Assembly: GCA_021783095.1 (NCBI GenBank)
Contig: JAJXUG010000019.1
Coordinates: 1 to 64,000, forward strand
Origin: Chloroflexota bacterium
GTDB lineage: Bacteria > Chloroflexota > Limnocylindria > Limnocylindrales > CSP1-4
Direction: 5' to 3'
Length of the DNA stretch: 64,000 nucleotides
The position numbers and the translations under genes are program-made. This document shows positions 42,201 to 50,293 of the stretch, piece after piece. Each line of letters begins with the position of its first letter. Within the stretch, counting starts at the first letter, position 1. The notes below the pieces were generated by a model. The model was given only the letters and a program-made list of their open reading frames with translations. It did no database searches and was not told the DNA's origin.

Positions 42201-42428
42201 CGCGGTGAGAGGCGCATCTAGACTTCCTGCTTCACTGGCAGGTGGCACGACCAAACTGGCCTCGTCTCTCGCGCCGCTCCGAACCCCGCGCTGGCGCAGG
42301 AGCGAGGCCAGGACCGGCTGAACCCCTTCCCGCAGAATCGCCTCTGGCCGACCGGATCCTCGTGCGCGAGCGACGGCGCTCCCAACCGCCAACTCAAGCT
42401 CCGACCCCTCGTCCTGGCTCAAGGTCAT
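39228..42428 (-). CDS. Large N6-adenine DNA methyltransferase (Eco57I/Type IIG-like) with possible N-terminal nuclease-fold region
   Basis: LDPACGSGTFLVEAIRRM (SAM motif I), IVGNPPWVSWETLP (NPPW motif IV); N-terminal GRADAVYNRFVIEFEPPGSL. Confidence 0.88.
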   Translation of the reverse strand: MTLSQDEGSELELAVGSAVARARGSGRPEAILREGVQPVLASLLRQRGVRSGARDEASLVVPPASEAGSLDAPLTASGRADAVYNRFVIEFEPPGSLRPSVLHSATQHAVAQVQQYLRGVSAESHLPLERLAGCAFDGTWIVYVSGDRGGWNVLSPRRVDRGSLVDLLDTLAALATGRGLTSSNLEEDFGRSSDLAAASIPALYARVRQNPSPRTLSVFSQWQREEANASGLLSVSEAREWRELCSSFSLSPAPDEAPYVLFAIQTYFALVAKLVSLVVIGGAPNWGEATVAVDRVGYLRQLELGIGGPQLLGSNVIEPGLFSWYAHELDAEVTRVLGVAVSTASEYAAEAVDITPVTARDVLKSLYQGLMPRAIRHRLGEYYTPDWLAQRLVNQVTGSPGVLRPTTRVLDPACGSGTFLVEAIRRMIATANESSPRETLGHILRNVVGFDLSPMAVQAARVNYLLAIAPLLKYADGPVSIPVFMADSLASVRRGGLLDGNVFLLDTAEGTWTIPSEVVDSHSLPQVGRVFREAIAASSDADRCIAELRGALPAEAQTDGCIAGLREVFSKLMALDAADRDGFWWPVVSNAFAPVLTGRFDLIVGNPPWVSWETLPDAYRRQNVDQWRRYRLMPDLGADRRQASATARLDLSMLFVAKCVDQYLEPSGRLGFVITASVFQSELGGRGFRGRYLPDGGAYRFVYIDDMSDLAVFDDAANRTAVLIADKRSGQQWPIPVASWRAGDGPHSIPTSWHLGEVTEATVRRQMAAEPADFADARSPLMIMPRQALIATRPIRQRSPYLDVIREGINTRGANGIFYVEVLGRPAAGLLEIRNAPALGRNDEILRLQGVVEEEAVAVLLRGAEVQRNHTRPTLGVLFFHDLEHVSNPIPISEARRRWPLAYSFAAHFEDALRSRKPFRNFRPNDGEWLGLYSVTSAAMAEHKVVVREIATGAIAAAVNDARVIPDHKLYVIPAQSAEEARWVTDVINSSVVDVALRAFAQSTSLTGSFLRYVGIRDLSNERRPRNDGDAIRLALDLTTDEYLQLEAIARQELPAGNEASEAEPD

Positions 42429-44167
42429 CCGTTCGACTTCCGGAAATCGTCGAAGGAGGTGAAGACAGACAAGAAGACGGGCGCCCCGGTAAACGACAGT
42501 GGCGATACGGGTCCCGTGACCATGAACGGGTATTCGCGCGGGCTAATGGCTTGGGGGTCCACGAAGGACCGGTAGAGGCTCAGCGCGTCATCGCTGCCGA
42601 TGGTCTCTCGCAGGCGCTGGAGCTCCGAGCCGGCCGTCAAGCCGTAGCCAAACGCCCGCACCCTGAGCTGGTTGTAGATGGCGCGCTTCAGCGACCCAAT
42701 CTCCTGGGTGATGAACATCCACCCAAGGCCGTACTTGCGCGTCGTCCGGACGGCGTCAACGAGATAGGCCGCTAATCGGCCCGCCTCGTCACCTTCGGGG
42801 GACTCGGCCGCGAACCGATGCGCCTCGTCGAAAACCACGAGGGCGTTCAGATTCCGGTTGCTTCCGTAGGCCTGCTCTGCCTTCTTCGAGAGCGTCTGGC
42901 AGACCTGCCGGAGAATACGTGCCTTGACCTCAGTTGTGTCCAGGACGTCGTCGGTGAGGGCACCTGTGGTGAAGTCGAGGAGGCACAAGGGGCGGGGACC
43001 CTTCGCCTCTGCGAGGAGGTCATCGAAGATCGCCCACAAAGAGCGTCTCCTGCCGCCACGAAGGCTGAAGGGCGCAAAGAGAGAGTGCAGCGGTTTGAAT
43101 ATGGCCGATGCTTCTGCGAATTCAGACGGCGTGGTCAGCAACGCGTTGAGCGCGCCCTGGAGCCGCGCTCGCGACTGCTGGGACGAGTAGATCCGCGTTA
43201 GGGCGTTCTGATCGCTCGCGAGGTTCTGCAGGAGGTCCCGGAGCACATCATCGCCGTCGCGCTCATCCCATTTCGGCAGCGAGGTCCGCAGAATCCTGGC
43301 GAGTTCAGCGATGGCGGATGTGCGGTTCTCCTCGCTCTTGATGGTCAGAATGTCGCGCAGGAGCCGTGTTGGTTCGATGAGGTCGCACAGCAGTCCAGCA
43401 TCTTGCTGGAGTCGGATGTCGTTGGCGATCGAGAGGGTCATCACCGCGCGACCTTGCGTTTCGGCCCACTCCTGAAGTGAAAACGGCAGGCCCTGCTCGG
43501 TCGTGAACTGCCCCTGCGGATCGATGACGAGAATGGCAAGTTCAGGGTGGATGCACTGGGCGGCAAGAAGATAGGCGCCAAAGCCAGACTTGCCGCTGCC
43601 GGTCATGCCAAATACGCCCGTGTGATAGGCCTCGCCCGCGCCTCCGGAGGCGGCCTCGCCGAAATGCTTGACCGTCATTGGCAGGCGGACGTCGCTCCTG
43701 TAGATGTGACCGAGATACACGATCTCAGATTCGTGCCGCCGCAGCAGTTGGGTAAGAAACGCATCCGACACACGGCCCACACTCGCACCCGTCGTCGGCG
43801 ACATCGTCAGCGCAGCCCCGGCCTCAATCGGTGCCTCACCCTTGCCGGGATCGGGGTCGGACGCTGCGTACGCCGCTTGGATCAACACGTCCGCCGTGCG
43901 GACGTCTCCGACACCGCTCAGGTGCGGCAGACTCCCATGCCGCTTCAGTACCCCACGCATGTTGGGGTCCTCGTGCCAGCGATTGGCCGTCTTGATCTCA
44001 GTGACAGTTCCGAGTGCGATGAGGCACTGCGTCTCCATGGGATGCGACAAGTACACGAGCGCTCCATGGAGCGAGGAACTGGTCGCAACCTCGAGGATGT
44101 CGACCGTGACCTTGCCTGTCGTGCTTGGAGATCCGACGAGACCAATCTGAGCAGCGGAGTCGTCCAC
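42425..44167 (-). CDS. HerA-like (DUF87/FtsK-HerA) ATPase
   Basis: Walker A FGMTGSGKSGFGAYLLAAQ, ELAILVIDPQGQF, LNALVVFDEAHRF; ATGA overlap with MTase start. Confidence 0.88.
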   Translation of the reverse strand: MDDSAAQIGLVGSPSTTGKVTVDILEVATSSSLHGALVYLSHPMETQCLIALGTVTEIKTANRWHEDPNMRGVLKRHGSLPHLSGVGDVRTADVLIQAAYAASDPDPGKGEAPIEAGAALTMSPTTGASVGRVSDAFLTQLLRRHESEIVYLGHIYRSDVRLPMTVKHFGEAASGGAGEAYHTGVFGMTGSGKSGFGAYLLAAQCIHPELAILVIDPQGQFTTEQGLPFSLQEWAETQGRAVMTLSIANDIRLQQDAGLLCDLIEPTRLLRDILTIKSEENRTSAIAELARILRTSLPKWDERDGDDVLRDLLQNLASDQNALTRIYSSQQSRARLQGALNALLTTPSEFAEASAIFKPLHSLFAPFSLRGGRRRSLWAIFDDLLAEAKGPRPLCLLDFTTGALTDDVLDTTEVKARILRQVCQTLSKKAEQAYGSNRNLNALVVFDEAHRFAAESPEGDEAGRLAAYLVDAVRTTRKYGLGWMFITQEIGSLKRAIYNQLRVRAFGYGLTAGSELQRLRETIGSDDALSLYRSFVDPQAISPREYPFMVTGPVSPLSFTGAPVFLSVFTSFDDFRKSNG

Positions 44168-45282
44168 TACACCCCCTCCGTCCTGTATGAGCGGATCAAG
44201 AATTCTGCTATCTCGGGGCGGCCTTGCCCGCTGAGCGCCAACTGCACTGCCGACTGCATCGCGCTCAGACCGAGCCCGACGGACTTAGCCATGACGTCAG
44301 CTAGGTACTGAGGGTAGGGCTCGCGAACGAACGGACCGGTGATCTGGGCCGCGATGGTGGCACAGATCTTGTCGAGCGCCTCGACGGAGGTGCCCTGCTT
44401 GAGCTCGATTCGAAACGCGGGGGATGCGGCGTCCGGCTTGAAGTAGGTGAACTCGATCGCACGCGCTCTCAGCGGAGCTGTGGCACGGGTGAACGCATCG
44501 GCGACCGCCTGGTCTCCTTTGTCTCTGGCGTTGAAATGGAGCGACGACCAGGGCTCAGGCGGGACTTGCTGGGGAACAGTGAGTTCTCCTGGCTCCAGGA
44601 CCAAACCCATGAGGTGCTTGTCATCTCCCGGGATGTCCGTACCAACATGGGCTGCCAGTCGCTCGCTGAGGGTGCGCGACGAGTCGTACTTCGGCATCGC
44701 GACGATTGTCGGATCTGTGCATGCGATGCCTAAGGCCCGCGCGGTCTCGAGCTGCTCCCACTTACGCTTTGCCTCGTCGCGCACTGCCTGTGACAAGGCG
44801 GTCAGGGCCGAATTGAGCTGGATAACCAGCGTGAGGTGTGACCCATCAAGGATTCGGAGGGGATGCGGCGCGTCCGTAATGATCGCGAGCTCCTCCGCCA
44901 CCATCACGCCCCGCGCGAGTCGCTCCACATCCATGTCGTGGCGAGACGGGAGGGCCCACCAGAGGTACTGAGGAGCATCCCACGTCGTTGTGCTGTCCGA
45001 CAGCCCCTCCACCCCCACGGCAACGGCAAGGGCAATGTCGACGGCTGCCGTGCGCTCGACGGCGAATCCACCGTCGACTCCAGCCACCTGAACTGGCTCG
45101 ACAAGCGGGTTCATGCGGCGAATGAGGCCAGCCGAAGCGAGCCCAGTGCGAAGTTCGTCGCGCCGTTCAATCGCAGGTGCCAGCAAGGACGTTACGGTGT
45201 TCACCACATCGTCCGCCCCATCCAGCAGATCCCGGAGGAGATCTTCTGGGAGACGCGCATAGCCCTCGTGGCTGCCGGTCAT
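44167..45282 (-). CDS. NurA-like 5'-3' nuclease
   Basis: VAGVDGGFAVERTAAVDIALAVAVGVEGL NurA-type DGG motif; immediately upstream of HerA in the operon. Confidence 0.75.
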   Translation of the reverse strand: MTGSHEGYARLPEDLLRDLLDGADDVVNTVTSLLAPAIERRDELRTGLASAGLIRRMNPLVEPVQVAGVDGGFAVERTAAVDIALAVAVGVEGLSDSTTTWDAPQYLWWALPSRHDMDVERLARGVMVAEELAIITDAPHPLRILDGSHLTLVIQLNSALTALSQAVRDEAKRKWEQLETARALGIACTDPTIVAMPKYDSSRTLSERLAAHVGTDIPGDDKHLMGLVLEPGELTVPQQVPPEPWSSLHFNARDKGDQAVADAFTRATAPLRARAIEFTYFKPDAASPAFRIELKQGTSVEALDKICATIAAQITGPFVREPYPQYLADVMAKSVGLGLSAMQSAVQLALSGQGRPEIAEFLIRSYRTEGV

Positions 45283-45310
45283 TGCTCACCCCCCGTCGCA
45301 GCACGCAACA

Positions 45311-46555
45311 TCATGCGGCTGGCGTCTCACTTGCGATCGCGGTCCCGCGCCAATCGGACCCAAGCAAGACTGGGCGGTCGTGGTTCCCCCAGAGCTCGTA
45401 GGAGTCGCGGTGAAACGCACGATAGCCCTGGTCCCGGTGCGCCCGGGGGAGCATCCAACGCTGCTTGAACCACTCCGCGAGGTCGTCGGCTGGTCGGTCG
45501 AAGAAGTCCGGACGGGGATCGACGCCTTTGAGGACCGAGCGGGCGTTGCGCGCGAGCGGCACGGCAAACACCTCCCGCCTGATCCCGTGCACGTTCCAAT
45601 CTGGCGATAGCCCAACATCGGCGAGGCACTTCTTGATGACTTCGCGTCGGTTCCTGAAGCCAGTGCCGCCACCCCAGCGCTCGTGACGAGCTGTTGGCGT
45701 GCACCATCGTCCGGCGTATCTGCGGATGCGGTCGTACGCAGCGTCACTGAAGAAGAGCTCGCCAGTCCCTTGGGTGGCGCCGACGGAGATGAAGACTCTC
45801 TCGCCTTCAAGGGTGAGTCGGTTGTAGATCGACGAACGACCCAGCGCCGAGACCGTAGTCACGAGCACGGGCCCGCCAGTGCTCCGTCCCGAAATGAGAG
45901 CTGTCGCCCCCAAGTACTTCTCTTCAAGCGACCGCCGAACCTCGTTGCTTGCAACCAGGAGGGCCATCAGCTTCCCAGCGAGCAAGAAGGAGTAGGGAGG
46001 AACGGCTCCGAGCACGAAGGCATCCATGACACGGCTCAGGCGCAGGCGGCGATCCTCGTCAGTCCAGCCGATCCAGTTGTCTCGGTCTCGCATGGCAAAG
46101 ACCGGATCGGCCAATCCAATGACCCCGACCAGCTTGTCATTCGCCTGGTCGATGACAACGAAGCGAAGTCGTCGGCCGTATCCCCTGGACGTCGGGATGC
46201 TCCAGTGAAGCCTTGCGTACCGGAAGAGCAGCTCCTCCTCTGACCTGCGCGCGACCTGAACAAGGCGCGGACGGAAATGCTCCGGCCGGACCTCGATGCC
46301 ATTGGCGATGCGCCTGAGCAGCCGTGGCTCGTGCGCCGCGAGGTTCCGCGCCGCCTCCAGCCGAGACTGAGCTGTCGCCGCTGAGTGGAGCGCCCGGATC
46401 TCCTCCTTCGTGGAAGGGGCAGGCGGCAGTAGCCTCGTTCCGGACCAGCTGAAACCACGGTCTCGCAGGGTCTCGAGGAGCATTTGTCGAAGCTCGAGGC
46501 GCTCGATGTTGTGTACCTGCTCGGAGTCGTGAGCCCTACTGTCCCCAATCGTCAT
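45311..46555 (-). CDS. DUF4338 (DruA-like) protein
   Basis: DNDKLVGVIGLADPVFAMRDRDNWIGW-type motif (LVGVIGLADPVFAMRDRDNWIGWTDEDRR), KLMALLVASNEVRRSLEEKYLG, TTVSALGRSSIYNRL. Confidence 0.75.
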   Translation of the reverse strand: MTIGDSRAHDSEQVHNIERLELRQMLLETLRDRGFSWSGTRLLPPAPSTKEEIRALHSAATAQSRLEAARNLAAHEPRLLRRIANGIEVRPEHFRPRLVQVARRSEEELLFRYARLHWSIPTSRGYGRRLRFVVIDQANDKLVGVIGLADPVFAMRDRDNWIGWTDEDRRLRLSRVMDAFVLGAVPPYSFLLAGKLMALLVASNEVRRSLEEKYLGATALISGRSTGGPVLVTTVSALGRSSIYNRLTLEGERVFISVGATQGTGELFFSDAAYDRIRRYAGRWCTPTARHERWGGGTGFRNRREVIKKCLADVGLSPDWNVHGIRREVFAVPLARNARSVLKGVDPRPDFFDRPADDLAEWFKQRWMLPRAHRDQGYRAFHRDSYELWGNHDRPVLLGSDWRGTAIASETPAA

Positions 46556-46630
46556 TCTGGAACTGTAACGGCCAGACGCCCCCCGCGAAGGCCAACATCG
46601 GGATCTTGGGCACGGCTCCTCCGGAATCAC

Positions 46631-46659
46631 GAGAGCCCGGTCCGCGTGACCGGGCTCTC
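46631..46659. terminator. Strong terminator-like hairpin
   Basis: GAGAGCCCGGTC-CGCGT-GACCGGGCTCTC, 12-bp perfect arms, 5-nt loop. Confidence 0.6.
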
Positions 46660-46769
46660 TGCCTCAGTCTACGGGAGCGTCGTGATGATGGTCTTGGGCC
46701 TCCGCGTGGGGGATGCCCCAAGGCAATCGTGGGCGTCAGATCGGGCGTCATCGGCCCGTGCACGAACCG

Positions 46770-46853
46770 AGACCCGGCCCATCGGGACCGGGTCTGACGT
46801 TCAGATCGCTGGAGCCGACACTCGGTGAACCTTCGACCTGCTGTCGACGAAAG
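46770..46853 (-). repeat. Degenerate partial copy of tRNA-Thr 3' half plus its terminator (putative att remnant)
   Basis: acccggcccatcgggaccgggtctgacgttcagatcgctggagccgacactcgg-tgaacc-ttcgacctgctgtcgacgaaa aligns to 32897-32976; exact gctggagccgacactcgg at 46808-46825. Confidence 0.75.
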
Positions 46854-46942
46854 GCGAGGCCCAGGGGAGGCAGCAGAGGTGGTCAAAGCGAGTCATGGCC
46901 ATCGGAGCCCCGCCAACTCGTGGGCAGGCCCCCACGTTCGTC

Positions 46943-46973
46943 TTGACACTGTATATACAGTTCATGATATCTA
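46943..46973 (+). promoter_or_regulatory. Promoter with 12-bp palindromic operator in the spacer
   Basis: TTGACA 46943-46948, CTGTATATACAG 46949-46960 (perfect palindrome), AT-rich -10 candidate (gatatc/tatcta) after it. Confidence 0.5.
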
Positions 46974-46996
46974 CAGGTCGAGGACGCGAGGGAGAC

Positions 46997-47398
46997 ATGG
47001 ACGAGATCGACTTCACGCTCAATGGCGAGCGCCACCATCTGACCCGTCAGGCAGTGATCTTGGCGATGCAGAGGCAGGCTCCCGGTCGGATCCAGACGTA
47101 TGCGGTCGAGGTTGACGGCGTCTCCTACCCGGTCAAGCAGGTGCTCGCCTCCGCGCTGCAGGTCCCCGTCACGGCCTTCGTCTCGACGCGGGCTCAGGAT
47201 CTGCTGACCAAGCTCGGGTTCGCGGTCACCAATGTCGAGATGGAGACCGGCAGGTTCCCGCAAACGCCCCGGACCGTCCGCTTGGCGGCCCTGGAGATGG
47301 CGATCCGTCTGCACGCGGCCCACGGCTCCGCCGACAGGTCGGAGGTCCTTCGCACCGCGGAGACCTTCGCAGCATGGGTGGGCGAGAACGCAGGTTAG
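46997..47398 (+). CDS. Small conserved hypothetical protein
   Basis: MDEIDFTLNGERHHLTRQAVILAMQRQAPGRIQTYAVEVDGVSYPVKQVLASALQVPVTAFVSTRAQDLLTKLGF; own promoter upstream. Confidence 0.6.
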   Translation: MDEIDFTLNGERHHLTRQAVILAMQRQAPGRIQTYAVEVDGVSYPVKQVLASALQVPVTAFVSTRAQDLLTKLGFAVTNVEMETGRFPQTPRTVRLAALEMAIRLHAAHGSADRSEVLRTAETFAAWVGENAG

Positions 47399-47727
47399 CC
47401 TCGGAGACGCTCCTCCAGCCATGGCATGCCGCACACCTCGGCAGAGAACACCGCGGCGGCCGGCCGCCAGCTTGCCCGTTGGAGAGCAGCGGGATCCGCC
47501 GTTCGTCAAAGCACCGTGCGTCAGGCGCGAGGGTTCGGCTGACGCGACGAGTGGCTCATGGAAGTACTCGCCGACCGGTGACGGTCTGGCCCGGCTAGTC
47601 AAGTGCCCCCGTCGCGACGGACGAGCGGGCCGGCCATAGCTTCATAGGGGGCGTGGCTTCGACTCAACGCACATCTGCCTGGCCGGCCCGCGCCCATCGT
47701 AAGCGGCCCGCGCGGCCGGGAGGAACG

Positions 47728-48094
47728 ATGAGGGCGATCGGGATCGACACCCACATGGCGGCGTGCGCTGTCGACGACCTGGGCTCGGAGCTCGCCGAGG
47801 AGACGTTCGACAACGACCCGGCGGGCCACTCCGCCCTGGCCGCCTGGGCGCGGGCGGTCGCGGGCCGGGGCGGTGCTGGGCTTCGAGGGCTCCTCGTCGT
47901 ACAGGCCCGCGGCCGCGCGGGCGCTCGGGGCGGCGGGCCTCGCGGTCCGGGAGGTGCCCCCGCAGCTGTCGCGGCGCGAGCGGATCCGCACCCGCCGCGC
48001 CGGCAAGAGCGACCCTGGCGACGCGCTCGCGATCGCGCGGGTCACCGCGCGTGAGCGCTCGCTGCCGCCCGCCTCGGCCTCAACCGACCGCTAG
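47728..48094 (+). pseudogene. IS110-family transposase N-terminal remnant, frameshifted and truncated
   Basis: MRAIGIDTHMAACAVDDLGSELAEETFDNDPAGHSALAAW then, in another frame, VLGFEGSSSYRPAAARALGAAGLAVREVPPQLSRRERIRTRRAGKSDPGDALAIARVTARE; no C-terminal domain. Confidence 0.8.
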
Positions 48095-48261
48095 ACCGCA
48101 GCCGGGAGGCCGCGTGGCACAGTGTCCGGGCGGGTCCTGCGCCCGACCGTGACAGGCAGCTGGCACTGAGCCGGCACACTATGCTCAAGGTGGCAGGTCT
48201 GGCAGCATCGGCCACGCGCAGGGCATCGTCCCGGGCATGTTCATCGAAGCGAGGGGGAGGC

Positions 48262-49239
48262 ATGGCGCAGCAGGGGACCATCCCGACAGCCGAGCGGCGC
48301 ATCTTCTTCTATCGCCTCGATGCCGGGCTTGACGATGACGGGGTGCCGGTGGAGGTCGACCTCGGCCCGGTGCTCGCGCGAATCGAGGGGCTGCCGTTCG
48401 CTCGCGGCGGCCGGTACGTCCCCGCCGACGGGGACGCCGTCACGACGTGCTGGGTCGACGCGGCTGGCGCCCGGCCGAGGCTGCGGATCGCCACGATCCG
48501 CCGGTCCGGCCTGCCCCAGCTCGAGAGGACCGGCAATCTGCGGCCCCTGCTCGTCGGGCCTGACGAGGGGGTGGCGGAGCAGTCCCACGTCGTCCTGTTC
48601 CGAGAAACCGTTGACGGCGTCCCGAGCACGATCGCGGGGGCGGAGTTCAACGCGTACGGGCCTCGCGTGTCGCGGCTCGCCCACTATCTCGTTCGGCAGT
48701 CGGCCGGCACGCTCCCCGTGATCACCTTCCGGCCCGTCGTCCGCCGCGACGCGGCAGCGGCGCTGGCGCGGCTGGACGACATCCGGCTGTTCCTGCTCCG
48801 TGTGCAGCCGGCACACCTCGCCGAGGTCAGTGCGGTGAGCGCGACGGTCGGCGAGGCGCTCCGCGCCGCGGCCGCCCTCGGGGTGGCGGACGAGTACGAG
48901 ATCGTGGCGCGCCCCAGGGCCCGCAGCCGGCACCGGATCGGGGAGTCCTTCCTTGGGCTCGCGCGGCGGCTCAACGCGAGCGAGGACGTCCGAACCTCGG
49001 CGTCCTCATTCCAGGTCCGCGGCCATGACAGGGTGACGGGACAGGTGGAATCGATCGACCTCCTGAGCGACAAGCTGATCGCGCGCCGCCCGATCCTCCG
49101 GGAGGACGAGGCTGGCCGCGCGCTGAACAGCGCCTCGGCGTTCGAGGCGATCGACGAGGCCTACGACGACCTCCGGGATGAGCTCCTGACGGCCGCCTCC
49201 GTCCAGATCCTACCGGCTGGCACCGAGGGCGAAAGCTAG
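48262..49239 (+). CDS. Uncharacterised soluble protein (first gene of a coupled pair)
   Basis: MAQQGTIPTAERRIFFYRLDAGLDDDGVPVEVDL...; stop immediately abuts the next ATG. Confidence 0.6.
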   Translation: MAQQGTIPTAERRIFFYRLDAGLDDDGVPVEVDLGPVLARIEGLPFARGGRYVPADGDAVTTCWVDAAGARPRLRIATIRRSGLPQLERTGNLRPLLVGPDEGVAEQSHVVLFRETVDGVPSTIAGAEFNAYGPRVSRLAHYLVRQSAGTLPVITFRPVVRRDAAAALARLDDIRLFLLRVQPAHLAEVSAVSATVGEALRAAAALGVADEYEIVARPRARSRHRIGESFLGLARRLNASEDVRTSASSFQVRGHDRVTGQVESIDLLSDKLIARRPILREDEAGRALNSASAFEAIDEAYDDLRDELLTAASVQILPAGTEGES

Positions 49240-49746
49240 ATGGTCTCGGTCGGGCGCGCCTGGGGCCGGCACTTCCTAGCGCTGGAGACCCTCGCGGCAT
49301 GCGGCGGCGGACTCGCCGTCGCCGCATGGGGGAGCTGGTGGGGCGGGTGGGCGACGCTGGCAGCCGCGCTCGACCAGAACCGCGCCGCCTTCTACGGCGC
49401 CGTCGCCTCGGTCGCAGGCTCGCTCCTCGGCTTCGCCATCGCAGCCCTGGCCATCGCGCTCGCCGCGCTCGATAGTCGCCGGCTGCAGGGGCTGCGGCAG
49501 TCTGGCCTCGTCGGCGCCCTGGTGGACGTGTTCACGGCGGCGACCCTGTGGCTCGGCGGCACGACTGCTCTCGCGGTCGTCGCGCTGCTCGCTGACCGTG
49601 ACGCAGCACCACGTCCCCCGCTCTTCTACCTCGTCGTGATCGGCCTCTTCGCATCGGGCGCGGTGCTCGCCAGGTCCGTCTGGGTCCTGCGGCAACTTAT
49701 CGGGATCACGACAGCCCCTTCCAAGGCGCGCCCCGGCGATGCCTGA
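49240..49746 (+). CDS. Small multi-TM membrane protein (second gene of the pair)
   Basis: 168 aa, about four hydrophobic segments (SVAGSLLGFAIAALAIALAAL; TLWLGGTTALAVVALLA; LFYLVVIGLFASGAVLA). Confidence 0.6.
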   Translation: MVSVGRAWGRHFLALETLAACGGGLAVAAWGSWWGGWATLAAALDQNRAAFYGAVASVAGSLLGFAIAALAIALAALDSRRLQGLRQSGLVGALVDVFTAATLWLGGTTALAVVALLADRDAAPRPPLFYLVVIGLFASGAVLARSVWVLRQLIGITTAPSKARPGDA

Positions 49747-50103
49747 CGGTGGCGCCTCGGCCGGAGAGACGTCGGGAACCGATGAGCTGACCCCTCCTCC
49801 GCCCCCTGGGCTGCGGGCGCGCGCGACTTCCTGGTTCCGGCTGAGGCCTTAACCTGTCCGACGCCTCAGTCGCGACACGCGGCGCCTTGGCCTCGGCCCA
49901 TGCTGCCGGGCGCCGCCCGAGCGCCGGGCGCTCGGCAGCTCTCCCATTGGGCGATCTCCTATGGCGGCAGGGAATACCAAGCCCCGGCCGAGCAGGGGCC
50001 TTCACGGGCGCTCCTGGGACGCGTGGCTACACCCGTCACTACCGAAACGGCCGCCCGGGGCCCGAGAGGGACTCTACCAGCGGCCATTTCGTGCGTGTCG
50101 TGT

Positions 50104-50130
50104 GAGCCGACACTAGGATTTCAATCAAGG
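50104..50130 (-). repeat. Possible third, more decayed tRNA-Thr 3'-end remnant
   Basis: gagccgacactaggatttcaatcaagg matches 23 of 27 positions of gagccgacactcggatttgaaccgagg from the tRNA. Confidence 0.5.
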
Positions 50131-50293
50131 CCCCCCTCGGGGGCGCCGGACGCCGCCGCGCTCGAGGCCGACGGTGAAGCGCTGCCCCCGCAGACCACGT
50201 CAACTTCATCCAGGTACCAGCTGTCTTGCGAAGCAGAATTGGACGTACACAATACCTGTTGACAACCGGACGCCATGGTGGCAGCCTGACGGC

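Noticed and set aside
43547-44311. 254-aa plus-strand ORF opposite HerA
   Set aside because: Overlaps the Walker A region of HerA in antisense; no independent support.
47653-48094. Considered as a live IS110 element
   Set aside because: Frame changes around 47860-47875 and the C-terminal Ser-containing domain is absent; it is a fossil.
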